A DNA stretch of 64,000 nucleotides from Agrypnia vestita (lineage: Eukaryota > Arthropoda > Insecta > Trichoptera > Phryganeidae). Below are positions 47,931 through 58,020 of the stretch, in pieces. Each line of letters opens with the position of its first letter. Position 1 is the first letter of the stretch. The stretch lies in the NCBI GenBank assembly GCA_016648135.1, contig JADDOH010000284.1, forward strand, positions 1 to 64,000. Reading direction: 5' to 3'. The translations under genes were made by a program, and so were the position numbers. Under the pieces are notes generated by a model. That model did no database searches, was not told the origin of the DNA, and was given only the letters and a program-made list of their open reading frames with translations.

Positions 47931-48267
47931 AATAATGTCACCACAAAGTTCAAGCCCTCATACAGAAGAAGAAAAAATATTCTTCGAACAGTCAAACAGC
48001 TTATTTTGAGTAGAATATAAAATATAAAACGCTGAAAGATTGAGCCAATTACATGAATCCATTAGGTTATTATGAAACCCGCATTAGGTTGACATATGAA
48101 ATCACGGATGTGGCCGTGGAAGACAAATGAAAAAGCTTAAAGAATTTAAAAAAAAAATTGATATCGTAATTTGTTGCATTGAGGGTAGTATTTTTAATGT
48201 AACAGAAGTTGCGCACGCTTGACGTGCGGATTGTAACGGGAAAACGTGTAGCGGAGCATTTAGACAA

Positions 48268-48470
48268 AGCGTGTAGCGAAAGCGTGTAGCAAAAGCGTGT
48301 AGCGAAAGCGTGTGGCGAAAGCGTGTGGCGAAAGCGTGTAGCGAAAGCGTGTAGCGAAAGCGTGTACCGAAAGCGTGTAGCGAAAGCGTGTAGCGAAAGG
48401 GTTTAACGAAAGCGTGTAGCGAAAGCGTGTAGCGAGAGCATGTAGCGAAAGCATGTAGCGAACATGCGAG
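48268..48470 (+). repeat. 13-bp minisatellite, about 16 units
   Basis: The unit is AGCGTGTAGCGAA with scattered changes (GTGTGGCG, GTTTAACG, CATGTAGCG). Because 13 is not a multiple of 3, the minus-strand open frame across it repeats every 39 bases; this is not evidence of a protein. Confidence 0.93.
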
Positions 48471-49801
48471 ACCACGAAATGCCCATCCACTTAATTTAAA
48501 TGATATCGTGAACGTACACGATTACATGCATGAATTCTTAAAATATTTAGATTGAGCTTTTCATAATTTTTTCAAAATATACAAGCTCCTTCTATTTTTT
48601 TAAGTATTAGAACCAGCCCTGTAACGGGACTGTGTACCGAGAAATTAACTTTTTTTCATGTCTATATACTTTGAAAGTTTGTGGCAAGAACCAAATTTTG
48701 TAGCATCATTTTCCTTCTACATATTTAATGTGAGCATAGTACAAGCGTCATTATTTGAGCTGGAGTGGAATTTAAGTTCGGAAACAATTTCCGCCAAAGG
48801 TTTCCGGTTCGACCCCAGATTTTGGGATAATTCGAATCGGAAAACCGAAAATCCGTTGGCGCAGGAAAAAGTTTCAACCGTCATTTGTTTTACACCATCT
48901 CCCTGAGTGTGTATTATAAAATTACTATAACCCGTCAAAAATAACGCATTATTTCATGTTTGAATTTTGGCTTTACCACGGCTTTGAGTAGCTATTATCC
49001 TATTTAAAACACATAATTGTCTTATATTAGATTTTTTATGCAGTATTTTTGGAAATTTGTATTTGAAATAATTCTTTAAAACGTTCAGTCAATGTGAAAG
49101 TATTGTGCACATTTTTTTATTACATAGAGAATTAAATATTTTTAATTTTATTATATAGAGAATTCAATATATTTCGCAGCGAGTTACGCCTTCGAAAGCG
49201 ATAAGAATTTATATTAAGATCGCGCTTGAGGTTATTTACTTAGAGCAGATTTTTTTATATGTTATTAATCTATAGTGAATGCACATAAATTAATTTTATG
49301 AAAAATATCTACACGTAGTTTGTATGTTATTAATTTTTTAAAATTGGATATTAAATATCTAGTTAGTAGGAAATCTCGTGCAAAACGCACGTTTTTCTTA
49401 AAATTTAACCACAACTGATATCTACACAATTATAAAAAAATTGTAATGTTCATTTATCAATTTTCTTAGAATTTTTCAATATTATAAAAAAGGCTTTCTA
49501 ACTTGCAGCAATTTATTTATGATTTACACATTGAAGAAGAAATATAATTCTTACACGTATGGAAATGTACTTACTGTATGCACGGAGCTATAATATGTTA
49601 TAAAAGATTGATGTTATAATGCTCGATGCTTTAAAAGCTGTATATGCACGGAACTGGATGTTATAAACAGCTACTGAGTCTTGAGTTGCACCCGTATATA
49701 TATAAAAAAGCTAAGGAATGTTTAATGAAGAAAGTGAAATAACGATTAATAATAAAATTCTCGTATGTACTTTGATTTAAAGATAAAATTGAAACCTATT
49801 A

Positions 49802-50015
49802 CTAGCTGTCGCCTGTCTAAAATGACGGTACTTTTACATGTCGGTTCCTAAGGAATAAATATGTATTTATTTTATTCAAAAAAAAATATTTTTTTCGAAA
49901 AAATTGAAAAAAAAATTTACATTTTACGAAGTTACGGAAACAGACAGACAGACGTACAGATGGGCGGATGGACGGACGGACGGACAGACACACAACAAAA
50001 TTATTATAATTCGGA
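49802..50015 (-). mobile_element. Helitron-like family A copy, 214 bp
   Basis: On the minus strand it starts TCCGAATTATAATAATTTTG after A (50016). It contains GTCCGTCCGTCC and GTCTGTCTGTC blocks, then CCTTAGGAACCGACATG, CCGTCATTTTAGACAGGCGA and CAGCTAG before T. Both terminal dinucleotides and the A|T target fit the Helitron rule. Confidence 0.82.
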
Positions 50016-50519
50016 TTATAGAAAAGTCAATATTTGATTTGTTAGCATTGCTAAGTAATGTTAAAGATTAACTTATAATATGTAGTCTGATATACAATAG
50101 AAAGCTGACGATATGGCGTGATAAGACCTTTACATACGGATCCTGTGGAGTAAGATAGTTTTCATTATTTTTTATTCAAATATTTAGAAAGGCACTGATG
50201 CGAAAGGAACGTGGATGGTATTATTATTACGCCTGTGATAAATTTTTGTCTCCATGCACTATTTGAAAAATCTAATAATTATGGTGGGACAAAGCAAACA
50301 CAGTTTCGAAAAGATATTTCGCAGCCGAGTCGTAGAACATGGGAATGAACATGGGAATGCTTTTAGCAGAGTCAACCCACATTACCGTGCAAGGGAGCAA
50401 ATCCACTTCTGTGTATTTGCGATACGCACTTATTATTGTACAGGGTGACCTTTGTCGAATTGCTTTAAAAGAGTACCATGAATAATGTTCTCACAGATTA
50501 CAAGCATCCAACAGATATA

Positions 50520-50600
50520 ATGTAAAAGGCCATAGAATCCAGTGGACACGACACTGCCTTCGTTTTGGGTTCGATTTCCGATGAGGTTGCAATTGAGGAC
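50520..50600 (+). repeat. tRNA-like scrap
   Basis: AATCCAGTGGACACGACACTGCC, then TTTTGGGTTCGATTTCCGATGAGG, resembles A-box and B-box remnants, similar to the scrap at about 7640-7710 (both end TTTCCG(G)TGAGGT). Probably a decayed SINE head. Confidence 0.35.
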
Positions 50601-51004
50601 TACGAGTATAAAAACAAAGGCAGCACTACCCAAAAAATTAACAAAATGTATTGAACATATATACAGAATTCGAGATTTTATAGGAAAAATAGCACTTTTC
50701 CTTTCAAAATCATGTTTCAAAATCGCTATTAAAAGCGAAGACACTAATATCTTCGAAATTTTAAAAGCAAATGTAGCAATATCTATTACAACCACCACCA
50801 CATGACAAAATAGCCACTCCATGCCAAAGTAAGAGTCGATGTCGATTTTAGACTGAAACATCGTAGCAAAGATGGCAGTATCCAATTATGTTTAGACTGA
50901 ACTGAACTGACTATTTAGTAGCAAAAACAGCAATATCCATATTTATAAGATAAATATTTATTTTTTCAATTGACATTTAAAAAAATAATTTTATTATTTG
51001 TTTT

Positions 51005-51400
51005 AATCTACTTATATATTTATTAATTACACCTACATATTTCGGAAAAACGTTTCCATCGTCAGGGTGTTTTATATGTGTCAAAATATCAAAATGAATG
51101 ATGTCTTTTCTTTTGGTTTTCTAAATTATTCAAAAAATTATTTTTATTAAGTTTTTGACTAAACAAAATTATTGGATTTTTTTTTAGAATTGCACTAGTA
51201 GTTAAACTTAATTGTTTATTATTAATATTTTGTGTACTCCTACATACTCAACTAATTTCTAATGATTCTAAATTATTCAATTTCAGACCAAAATTATTTA
51301 AGTGTAAAATAGAAAGTCCTTAATCTTTATCAAAACCGTGATCATTTTCCAATAAATGATTCGCAAATTCAGAAAAGCCATGTGTGACCAAGCCTCATGA
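51005..51400 (-). mobile_element. Penelope-like element, 3' end with GIY-YIG remnant
   Basis: On the minus strand, NFANHLLENDHGFDKD, then NNLESLEIS in broken frames, matches the end of the GIY-YIG region in the 37 kb and 47 kb copies. A 250-bp stretch ending ENQKKRHHSF, stop, follows, then a hammerhead-like motif at 51070-51029. The RT is absent. Confidence 0.72.
51029..51070 (-). ncRNA. Hammerhead ribozyme-like motif (PLE terminus), best helix I
   Basis: Minus strand: helix I strand ACACC (51070-51066) pairs with GGTGT (51033-51029), five perfect pairs. Box 1 CTGACGA is at 51065-51059. Helix II GGAAA pairs with TTTCC over CGTT. GAAA is at 51043-51040, then TATGTA with triplet GUA ending at 51034. 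All three core boxes and two helices are intact. Confidence 0.8.
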
Positions 51401-51439
51401 CAGTAAAGTACCACATGAAATTTGTGAATTAGTGTGTGA

Positions 51440-51560
51440 AATATTCTAAAAACATTTAGTGTATTTTTAAAAACGCTGCTCAAATTAAATTTGTGTTCAG
51501 TGACCTTGCGCATTAAAAAAAAGTTTAAATAATTAAAAGTATTTAATTTGCCTCACACAA
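51440..51560 (+). repeat. Dispersed repeat, family D copy 2
   Basis: AAATTTGTGTTCAGTGACCT, TGCGCATTAAA and TTTAATTTGCCTCACAC match 10200-10320. Confidence 0.55.
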
Positions 51561-51582
51561 TCATGACCCCGCGACAATACAA

Positions 51583-51750
51583 GGGATGCGAACACGGATT
51601 ACGTGTCACATCAATATTCTTAATATTTTCAAACTAAAACGCTTGTGCTATGAAAATAGAACTAACTTGCTGGTCTGGAGTGAGGTTCAAACCCGCTACG
51701 TTTGGATTATAAGGCGAAAGTCCTAACCACAAGACCGACAAGCTACAACA
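51583..51750 (-). mobile_element. tRNA-derived SINE, copy 3
   Basis: Inverse orientation to the other two copies. On the minus strand it has TCGGTCTTGTGGTTAGGACT (A-box region), GCGGGTTTGAACCTCACTCC (B-box), the shared body TATTTTCATAGCACAAGCG, and GACACGTAATCCGTGTTCGC. The B-box is intact here and in copy 1. Confidence 0.82.
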
Positions 51751-51769
51751 ACATTTTACTGTATTTATA

Positions 51770-51995
51770 TTTAAATTTACTTTTATGTTAAGTAGCTACT
51801 TTATGATTATTCATTTTCCATAGGTATAAAACTTTTTAATATTTTGATTATCTATACTTCGATTTTAAATTTAATTTTATTAGTATACATTTGTATCCTG
51901 ACGATGGGGCCATTGGCTCTGAAGAATGCTGACTTTTTCAATAAAAAAGTGTTGTAAACAAAGTTTATTTCTATAAATTACAATATTTTATTTAT
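51770..51995 (+). mobile_element. PLE 3' terminus with damaged hammerhead motif
   Basis: TTTTAATATTTTGATTATCTATACTTCGATTTTAAAT closely parallels 37265-37295 upstream of the ribozyme. CTGACGATGGGGCCATTGGC follows, but GAAA has become GAAG. The tail is TTTTTCAATAAAAAAGTG. It is a solo terminus of the same family as the 37 kb element. Confidence 0.7.
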
Positions 51996-52134
51996 TAAAT
52001 TCATAACGAGACTACATTCTGAGGTACCAAATAAGAAATAAAAAAATGTTTCAAGTATTTAAAACTATTTATGTACTTTTAAATTTATTGCGTAACTCAA
52101 TACATATGTTCTCTTTCCAATTCTCTACACTTGC

Positions 52135-52320
52135 CCACAGCCCTTCTTTCTCTCACCTATCCCTCACCAAAGTTAACGTTAGGTCTCATTCTTCCCTCAA
52201 CTCTTTCTGATGAAGGGGCAGTTAGCTCTGAGCCGAAGCTAGTTGGTAATTACTCAATAAGGTGATGTCGAATAAAGTGATATTTTATTTAAAGACACCA
52301 AATTACATTATTAATTCTCA
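52135..52320 (+). mobile_element. PLE 3' terminus, degenerate
   Basis: CTGATGAAGGGGCAGTTAGC, then GCCGAAGCTAG, and ACTCAATAAGGTGATGTCGA match the terminus layout. Box 1 is intact at 52207-52213, box 2 is GAAG, and helix II is impaired. Confidence 0.6.
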
Positions 52321-52924
52321 AGATATTCTCGGTTAAGCAACTCATTGTGTTTCGCAAGTCGTGTAATTCTCCATCTCATCATTTTTTTCTGAATACGACT
52401 TCAGAGATCCAATACCAAAATATTTAATCAATATGTCCTATGCTTTTTTTAATAATACGTTCATAAGCTTCACCCTCTATTCAATGTTAGGTAAAGATAA
52501 ATCAGAAAGAGAAAATCGCAATAGCAAAGAATCGCTGTACAAAATAATACATGGGCCTTTATTCACGAGTATATCCAAGATTTAGATTTCTTCAAATCTT
52601 CTGGGAAATTTGGGAGGTATTGAGACAATTAAATGAAGGCAATACGGGTTTTTTATTTGAAATGTGAAAGGCTCCACGTTTATTCTATTGAAAGGATGAA
52701 TGACTTTAATACACAGGAATATTTTTCTTGGTTATGGATATTATGGTAAATGTTGTGAAAAATGTTCAGAATTTCTTTTACAATATTTCACAGATAAATG
52801 TATTTTTATTCTAAAGCTTGCAAAAGAGTATATAAAAATTAACGATAGGTATCACTGCGAATTGATTATATTTTTTTCAGTTTATAAATAAATCGGTATC
52901 TATTGATCACGTGATTATTACATG

Positions 52925-53150
52925 CTTAATACATAATAAACACAAGCATAACACAGTATGTAAAAAGCCTCTCAGTCACTACCTACCTTGCTAGGTGTAT
53001 ATAAATACTTGTTCTTAGGTAGTTAGTTTTTTTTTAACATACCAATCATCATTTAAAAGTGAGAATAGTAAAAGTCTTACATAATTATTCTTTGTAAGTA
53101 AAAAGCAAGGAAAAAAGAAAATAAAAAAATTAAAAAATTAAAAAGTAGTA
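52925..53150 (+). repeat. Dispersed repeat, family E copy 1
   Basis: AAGCCTCTCAGTCACTACCT, then ATATAAATACTTGTTCT and AGGTAGTTAGTTTTTT, match 57820-58020. AT-rich, no coding; class unknown. Confidence 0.6.
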
Positions 53151-53209
53151 TCTAGAAAAAAAAGATTATTAAATATATAAGTAACCAAATTGTAGTGGGA
53201 ACGTAACTG

Positions 53210-53330
53210 TGGGAGGCAAATGAAACATAAAACAATTTCATCTTTAATTTACTACGCAAAGTCACTGGTCACAAATTTAATCGGAGCACTGTTCCTAAAT
53301 TCTCACTAGATTTCGTTATTTGCTCTGAAC
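53210..53330 (-). repeat. Dispersed repeat, family D copy 3
   Basis: On the minus strand AAATTTGTGACCAGTGACTT, TGCGTAGTAAA and CATTTGCCTCCCAC match 10200-10320. Confidence 0.6.
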
Positions 53331-53557
53331 GCAATCGTATATGCGTGAATTAATTAGATACTAGTATTACCTGTAATCTGCCAAAATCCCCCAAACTCAA
53401 ATATCATAATATCCAAACCATCTTCCCTCCTATAGTGTACATGTAGAGAAAATATTTCAGGTTTGATACTATAACGCAAGTCTGTCGGGCGCTGGCTCTT
53501 AGACCATCATAGTACAGCAGTAATGCTGGTTTTTCCCATTATTATTGCCGGTTATTA

Positions 53558-53814
53558 TCCTCATTGTAATAATTTCGTTGTCTGTCTCTCCGTCCGTCTG
53601 TCTGTCTGTCTGTCCCGTAACTTAGAGTAATGTCCGTAACTTCTTTATAGTATTTTTTTTTAATTTTATTTTTTTAATTTTTTTCGCAAAATTTATAACG
53701 TAATTTTTTTTTTCACGTAAAATTCTTTGCGTGAATTTTTCTTTCAATTTTTTTTATATAAATAAATAAATAATTATTCAAATGGAGCCGTCATTTTTGA
53801 CGGGTTACAACTAG
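53558..53814 (+). mobile_element. Helitron-like family A copy, 257 bp, intact ends
   Basis: It starts TCCTCATTGTAATAATTTCG after A (53557). It contains GTCCGTCTGTCTGTCTGTC, a second internal GTAACTT repeat and T-rich/A-rich tracts. It ends CCGTCATTTTTGACGGG, TTACAACTAG (53811-53814), then T. The 3' hairpin CCGTCA/TGACGG is perfect. Confidence 0.87.
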
Positions 53815-54319
53815 TTTAAAATAATTCTGAGGAATTTTTCATGGTGCAATGTAAATAAGTGCACATATAAAAAAAAAACTAATTGAAATTTTATTTATTT
53901 TTTACCGGTAACCATCCATAACTCCTGCATCAAAGAGAGTCATTACCGAAAGATATGGCCCTCCGCTGCGTGCTGAGGACAAACAGAAGCGTGACTGTTA
54001 TTTACACGCGAAGAATTCCCATTAGCCACTGCCTTTGACAATATTTTGCCATACTTTTCCAACACGCATTAGGTCTGCAATATTATGTTATCACGTTAAA
54101 TGTACCATTTATATCGGGGGCAGGAAATAATTTCTACCAGGCCTCGTATCGGCACTTTTGCCGAGTTAGATATATTACAGCGCGCTGAACGTATATCGGG
54201 AGAGTAAATGTTTTATGTTCCTTTCTAGAAAATTATTCTACAATATTTAATTTTTATTCTCAATAATAATATTTTTACCCCCTTTCTTTTAGAGTAAGGA
54301 ATTAATAAATTATACGTGA

Positions 54320-54650
54320 ATGCAATGCTGGCTGTAGTGTGGTAGATAGAATAAAGAAAGGAGTGCTGAGATGGTTTGGTCATGTGGAACGTATGAACGA
54401 GGAAAGGATGGTTAAGAAAATATATGAGACGAGTGTTGAAAGCAACAGGAATAGAGGGCGTCCGCGAAAGACCTGGCATGACCGGATACAAAAAGTATTT
54501 GAGGATGGCCCCGTTAAAAGCCGCAATAACCGTAGAACTTGTATGAGAAGATGTATGAAACAAAAGTGGTGTGCCAGGATAGAAGAGTGTGACGTTCAAT
54601 CCTCTCTGCCTACCCCTGCGGGGAAACGGCGTAATGGTTAGATAGTTAGT
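54320..54650 (+). pseudogene. LINE tail (RTE-type RT C-terminus), long intact frame
   Basis: The frame reads VDRIKKGVLRWFGHVERMNE, then MVKKIYETSVES, RNRGRPRKTWHDRIQKVFED, CMRRCMKQKW and ends PTPAGKRRNG, stop. The LRWFGHVERM and GRPRKTW blocks are the usual end of insect RTE-like ORFs. A TTAGATAGTTAGTTAG tail follows, abutting family C. Confidence 0.8.
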
Positions 54651-54960
54651 TAGTTCTTTTAACTCGTAGCGTCTGCGGTTTGTTGTCTGCCTGAAAAACT
54701 TTGGATCGATTTTTAACCCTTTTCCCGTGATCCAACCGAGCTGAATCTTTGCAGGCAGACTCATGATAATGATAAAGATGATCTAACAAATTTTTGTTTA
54801 AACGAATTTAATTATTGTAGTATGATTTTGGATTTTTCGAAATTTTAATGGTTTTTTCATACAACTGAGTAATGACTCCGATGCATGCATTAGGCACGAA
54901 ACCTGATTCAATAAGAAAGAGAGTATAATATAAACTTGGTTTTAATGGGTTACTTTTTTG
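54645..54960 (-). repeat. Dispersed repeat, family C copy 2
   Basis: Minus strand: AGTAACCCATTAAAACCAAG, ACTCTCTTTCTT, GAAAAAACCATTAAAATTTC, TTGGATCACGGGAAAAGGGT and CGATCCAAAGTTTTTCAGGC. It is joined directly to the LINE tail's TTAG repeat at about 54645. Confidence 0.72.
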
Positions 54961-55052
54961 TTTATTTTTACGGTAAAATTATACAACATAGTATACCAAC
55001 ATCCTTGAAAAAATCTCGAATGATGGAGGTGACCTTGGCAAGTATGTAAATA

Positions 55053-55532
55053 CTAGCTGTAACCCGTCAAAAATGACGGTAATTTCACATGTCGCTTTCT
55101 AAGGAATAATAATTTATTTATTATATTTTAAAAAAATATCGATAAAAAAAATTCGATGAAAAATTTCGTAAATAATTAATATTATAAATAAAATAGACAT
55201 TAGAATAAAATCTCTCCCTTGGTGGGAGTCAGATACTCTTACCACTACATCACAGCAGAAGATGCCGCAGGTTGCGAAGATATCGTTTATTAATCAACTG
55301 CTCACGTCTTTGCTAAGTTTTATATAATTTTTTAGTATATCTTTCAAACATCCCACACACATGGCGTCTTCCGTAAGTCTCGGCATTCGAGTTTGATCGC
55401 CCGGGGTTCAAGTCCCATCTGCGGCCGTTTTTAATGTGTTATTTTAGCCGTGAATTCAAACGAAATGACGAACGTTACGCGAAGTTACAAGGATGGACGG
55501 ACAGACTGACAACGAAATTGTTACAATTGAGA
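55053..55532 (-). mobile_element. Helitron-like family A copy, 480 bp, with tRNA-like insert
   Basis: Minus strand: starts TCTCAATTGTAACAATTTCG after A (55533) and ends CCGTCATTTTTGACGGG, TTACAGCTAG (55056-55053), then T. It is longer than its sisters because of internal tRNA-like sequence. A minus-strand GATGTAGTGGTAAGAGTATC with CTCCCACCAAGGG lies at about 55205-55255, and a plus-strand CGCCCGGGGTTCAAGTCCCA lies at about 55400. This shows that other repeats inserted into it or were captured. Confidence 0.82.
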
Positions 55533-56599
55533 TGTAAATATTTAACACTTTCTTACTGTATTGTCGCGCGTGTGGCATGACTCTACTCTGCGCCGCGGCG
55601 TAGTTCCATATTTATACCCAAATTGTGGTATTTTCAAACTTTCTAGATTATTCTAGTGCTAAGGAGAAGGTTCTCGTCGCTTCTCGGCTTTTCCAGTAAT
55701 TTTTGGATATTTTTATATATTGTGGATAATTGTAGACCATTATAGATCCATCGATAGTATTGTGACATATTACAAGGGATTCGGATAGTGGGCTATTCTT
55801 TTTACTTGCCATTCCGTGGCATTATAGTAATTCACAATGAAATACAAAAACATTATAATTTATAACGCAAAGTAAAATATTTTATTAGATTTAATCCTTT
55901 TAAAATCCTTTATATGATCTTCACCGCCGGTCTATATTTCTTGTGGAAAAACTTTGGAAGTGAAAATTAACACACTTCCCGTCATCCAATTGAGCTGAAA
56001 TGTTACACATCGATTTGACGTCAATGACAATAAATTTTTACATACATTTGAGGTCACACATATACACATGCATACAAAAAATCCAAATTTATCTCAGATA
56101 TCCGGGCAAGTACCTACTTTCTGGTACTATTCTAAAATTATATAAATCATACTTAGATACTTTAGAATTCTTTTCTTAGATTAAAATTGATAAAAACAAC
56201 GCTGGTTGTTATTCTGTTAAATGATTTTGTTTGTTGTGAATTAAAAAAAAAATTAAAAATTATAAGAGTGTGACTTCAGAATTGATATCAACTAAATATT
56301 ATTTATTATCTATCAATTAAACCTAAAATAACATTGATGTAACAAAGTGTTATAGTGCCATTAAAATGTTGATGAGTTTCAGTGAGTTTAATTTATGAGT
56401 TCATCCAGCGTAATACAATACAATCAAATGGAAACCGAGACCTCGCGAATAAAGGATTTATAATAAAAACTATGTAATGTATAACTATGAAAATGTCTTC
56501 CATTCATAAAACAGATTAATTTTCCGTCACACTAACAATGTCATTAAAAAACATGCTTTCGTATATAACTGTACCTACGTGTAAAAATAATAGGTACGC

Positions 56600-57615
56600 A
56601 ATGGAAATTTTCAATTTATAACATAATTAATGACATTATTACTGTTTTTCATGATGTGAACATTTTAATTTTTGCTGATGACATGAAAGTGTTTAAAGTG
56701 ATACGAAATATTCAAGATTGCCAAAAGATGCAACTTAATTTGGCCAATCTGAATTACTGGTGCAGTACTAATAAACTCCTTCTAAATATTGACAAATGCC
56801 AAATTATACGCTTTCATACAATTAAAAATCCTATCATTTTTAACTACTCGATTAATGCCACTCCCTTGAAAACCGTTACTGAAATTAATAATCTTGGCAT
56901 TTTATTTGACGAGGAATTATCATTCGTAAACCATATCAATAATATAGCAAACAAGGCTATGAAAACACTTGGCTTTGTTCTGCGCTCTTGTAATTCCTTC
57001 ACAAATATTCAAACGGTCAAACTCCTTTATTGTTCTCTTGTTAGAAGTCAAATCGAATACAACTCATCTATCTGGTGTCCCTATTACAATGCTCATGTTC
57101 ATACAATAGAAAGAATTCAACATAAATTTTTACGCTACATAAATTTCCGTCTCCATATCCCAATAGAAAATCTTAACTATACAAACTTATTATATTTTAC
57201 CGGTTTATTGCCACTATCGGACAGGAGAGTTTTATCCGATCTGATTTTATTATATAAAATTGTAAACTCGCATTACCACAGCCCTGAAATTTTGTCCTTA
57301 ATAATGTTCCATGTACCCAGTCGAACTACTCGAGTGCCGACGCCTTTTTACTGTGACAATACTAGAACAAATGCTCACTACAACTCGCTAGTACCTAGAA
57401 TACACAGGTTAGGTAACAATTATACAAACATAGCGGACGTGTTTGGTTCTGGCCTGTCACAGTATAGGGGCGCGATACTGAGAGCGCTTCATTCCGCCAT
57501 AATGTAAATTATATACACTTTCTTTTTTTTGTTTTTCTCTCTGTTTATATTATTTTTGCAAATAACTGTTATATACCTACATATGTAAAAGCCTATTTAG
57601 GCGTAAATGAATGAA

Positions 57616-57647
<32 letters not shown>

Positions 57648-57650
57648 CAT
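56600..57650 (+). mobile_element. 5'-truncated LINE with intact RT C-terminal frame
   Basis: The element begins abruptly at about 56600 inside the RT (FSIYNIINDI) and keeps one open frame to 57507, a 100-bp 3' UTR, and a (TAAA)n tail at 57615-57645. The truncated 5' end and long simple tail are as expected of LINE insertion. It is related to, but clearly different from, the element at 0.8-5.2 kb and lacks the tandem 3' UTR repeats. Confidence 0.9.
56606..57507 (+). pseudogene. Reverse transcriptase C-terminal half, uninterrupted
   Basis: Roughly 300 residues are open with no stop or shift. LIFADDMKVF is the catalytic FADD box, followed by LLLNIDKCQIIRFHT, NNLGILFDEELSF, TVKLLYCSLVRSQIEY, LPLSDRRVLSDLILLYKIVN and FHVPSRTTR. 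These blocks parallel LPLYRLREIGDLMYLLKIV and FHVPCRSRRH in the 0.8-5.2 kb element, so both belong to the same broad clade. The fingers and endonuclease are missing, so no active enzyme is possible. Confidence 0.88.
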
Positions 57651-57819
57651 AACCATTCCATTATTCACCCTACTATCGATCATCTGCATTCATACAAAGT
57701 ATAAGTTGTAGTTGCACAATATTACACAGGAAGATTCCTACCTAAATTATGAGTAGAATATATTTAAACAATAATGCTTTAATTTCAATATACAGAAGAT
57801 ATTTATTTGCTTGATACAT

Positions 57820-58020
57820 ACATACATAATTAATTAAAATATAGGATAATATGAAACAAGCCTCTCGGCCACTACCTATCTCACTAAATATATAGAAATA
57901 CCTGTTCTGATGTAGGTAGCTTATTTTTTATCATTTTATCACCTTAGATCGATATTTATTTAGAATTAAAGTACCTACATACAGTAAAAATCAAGAGAAA
58001 AAGAGTAATTGAGATAAGCT
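57820..58020 (+). repeat. Dispersed repeat, family E copy 2
   Basis: AAGCCTCTCGGCCACTACCT, AAATACCTGTTCTGATGTAG and GTAAAAATCAAGAGAAAA match 52925-53150. Confidence 0.6.

Noticed and set aside
48260..48490. Repetitive minus-strand protein with a 13-residue period
   Set aside because: The period is produced by a 13-bp minisatellite read in triplets (39 bp); it is not evidence of a gene.
48658..48906. An open frame with GAGTGGAATTTAAGTTCG, briefly considered as the neuroligin EWNSGN exon
   Set aside because: Only EWN matches; the following residues and the flanks do not fit the cholinesterase-like domain, and the splice phase was not satisfied.
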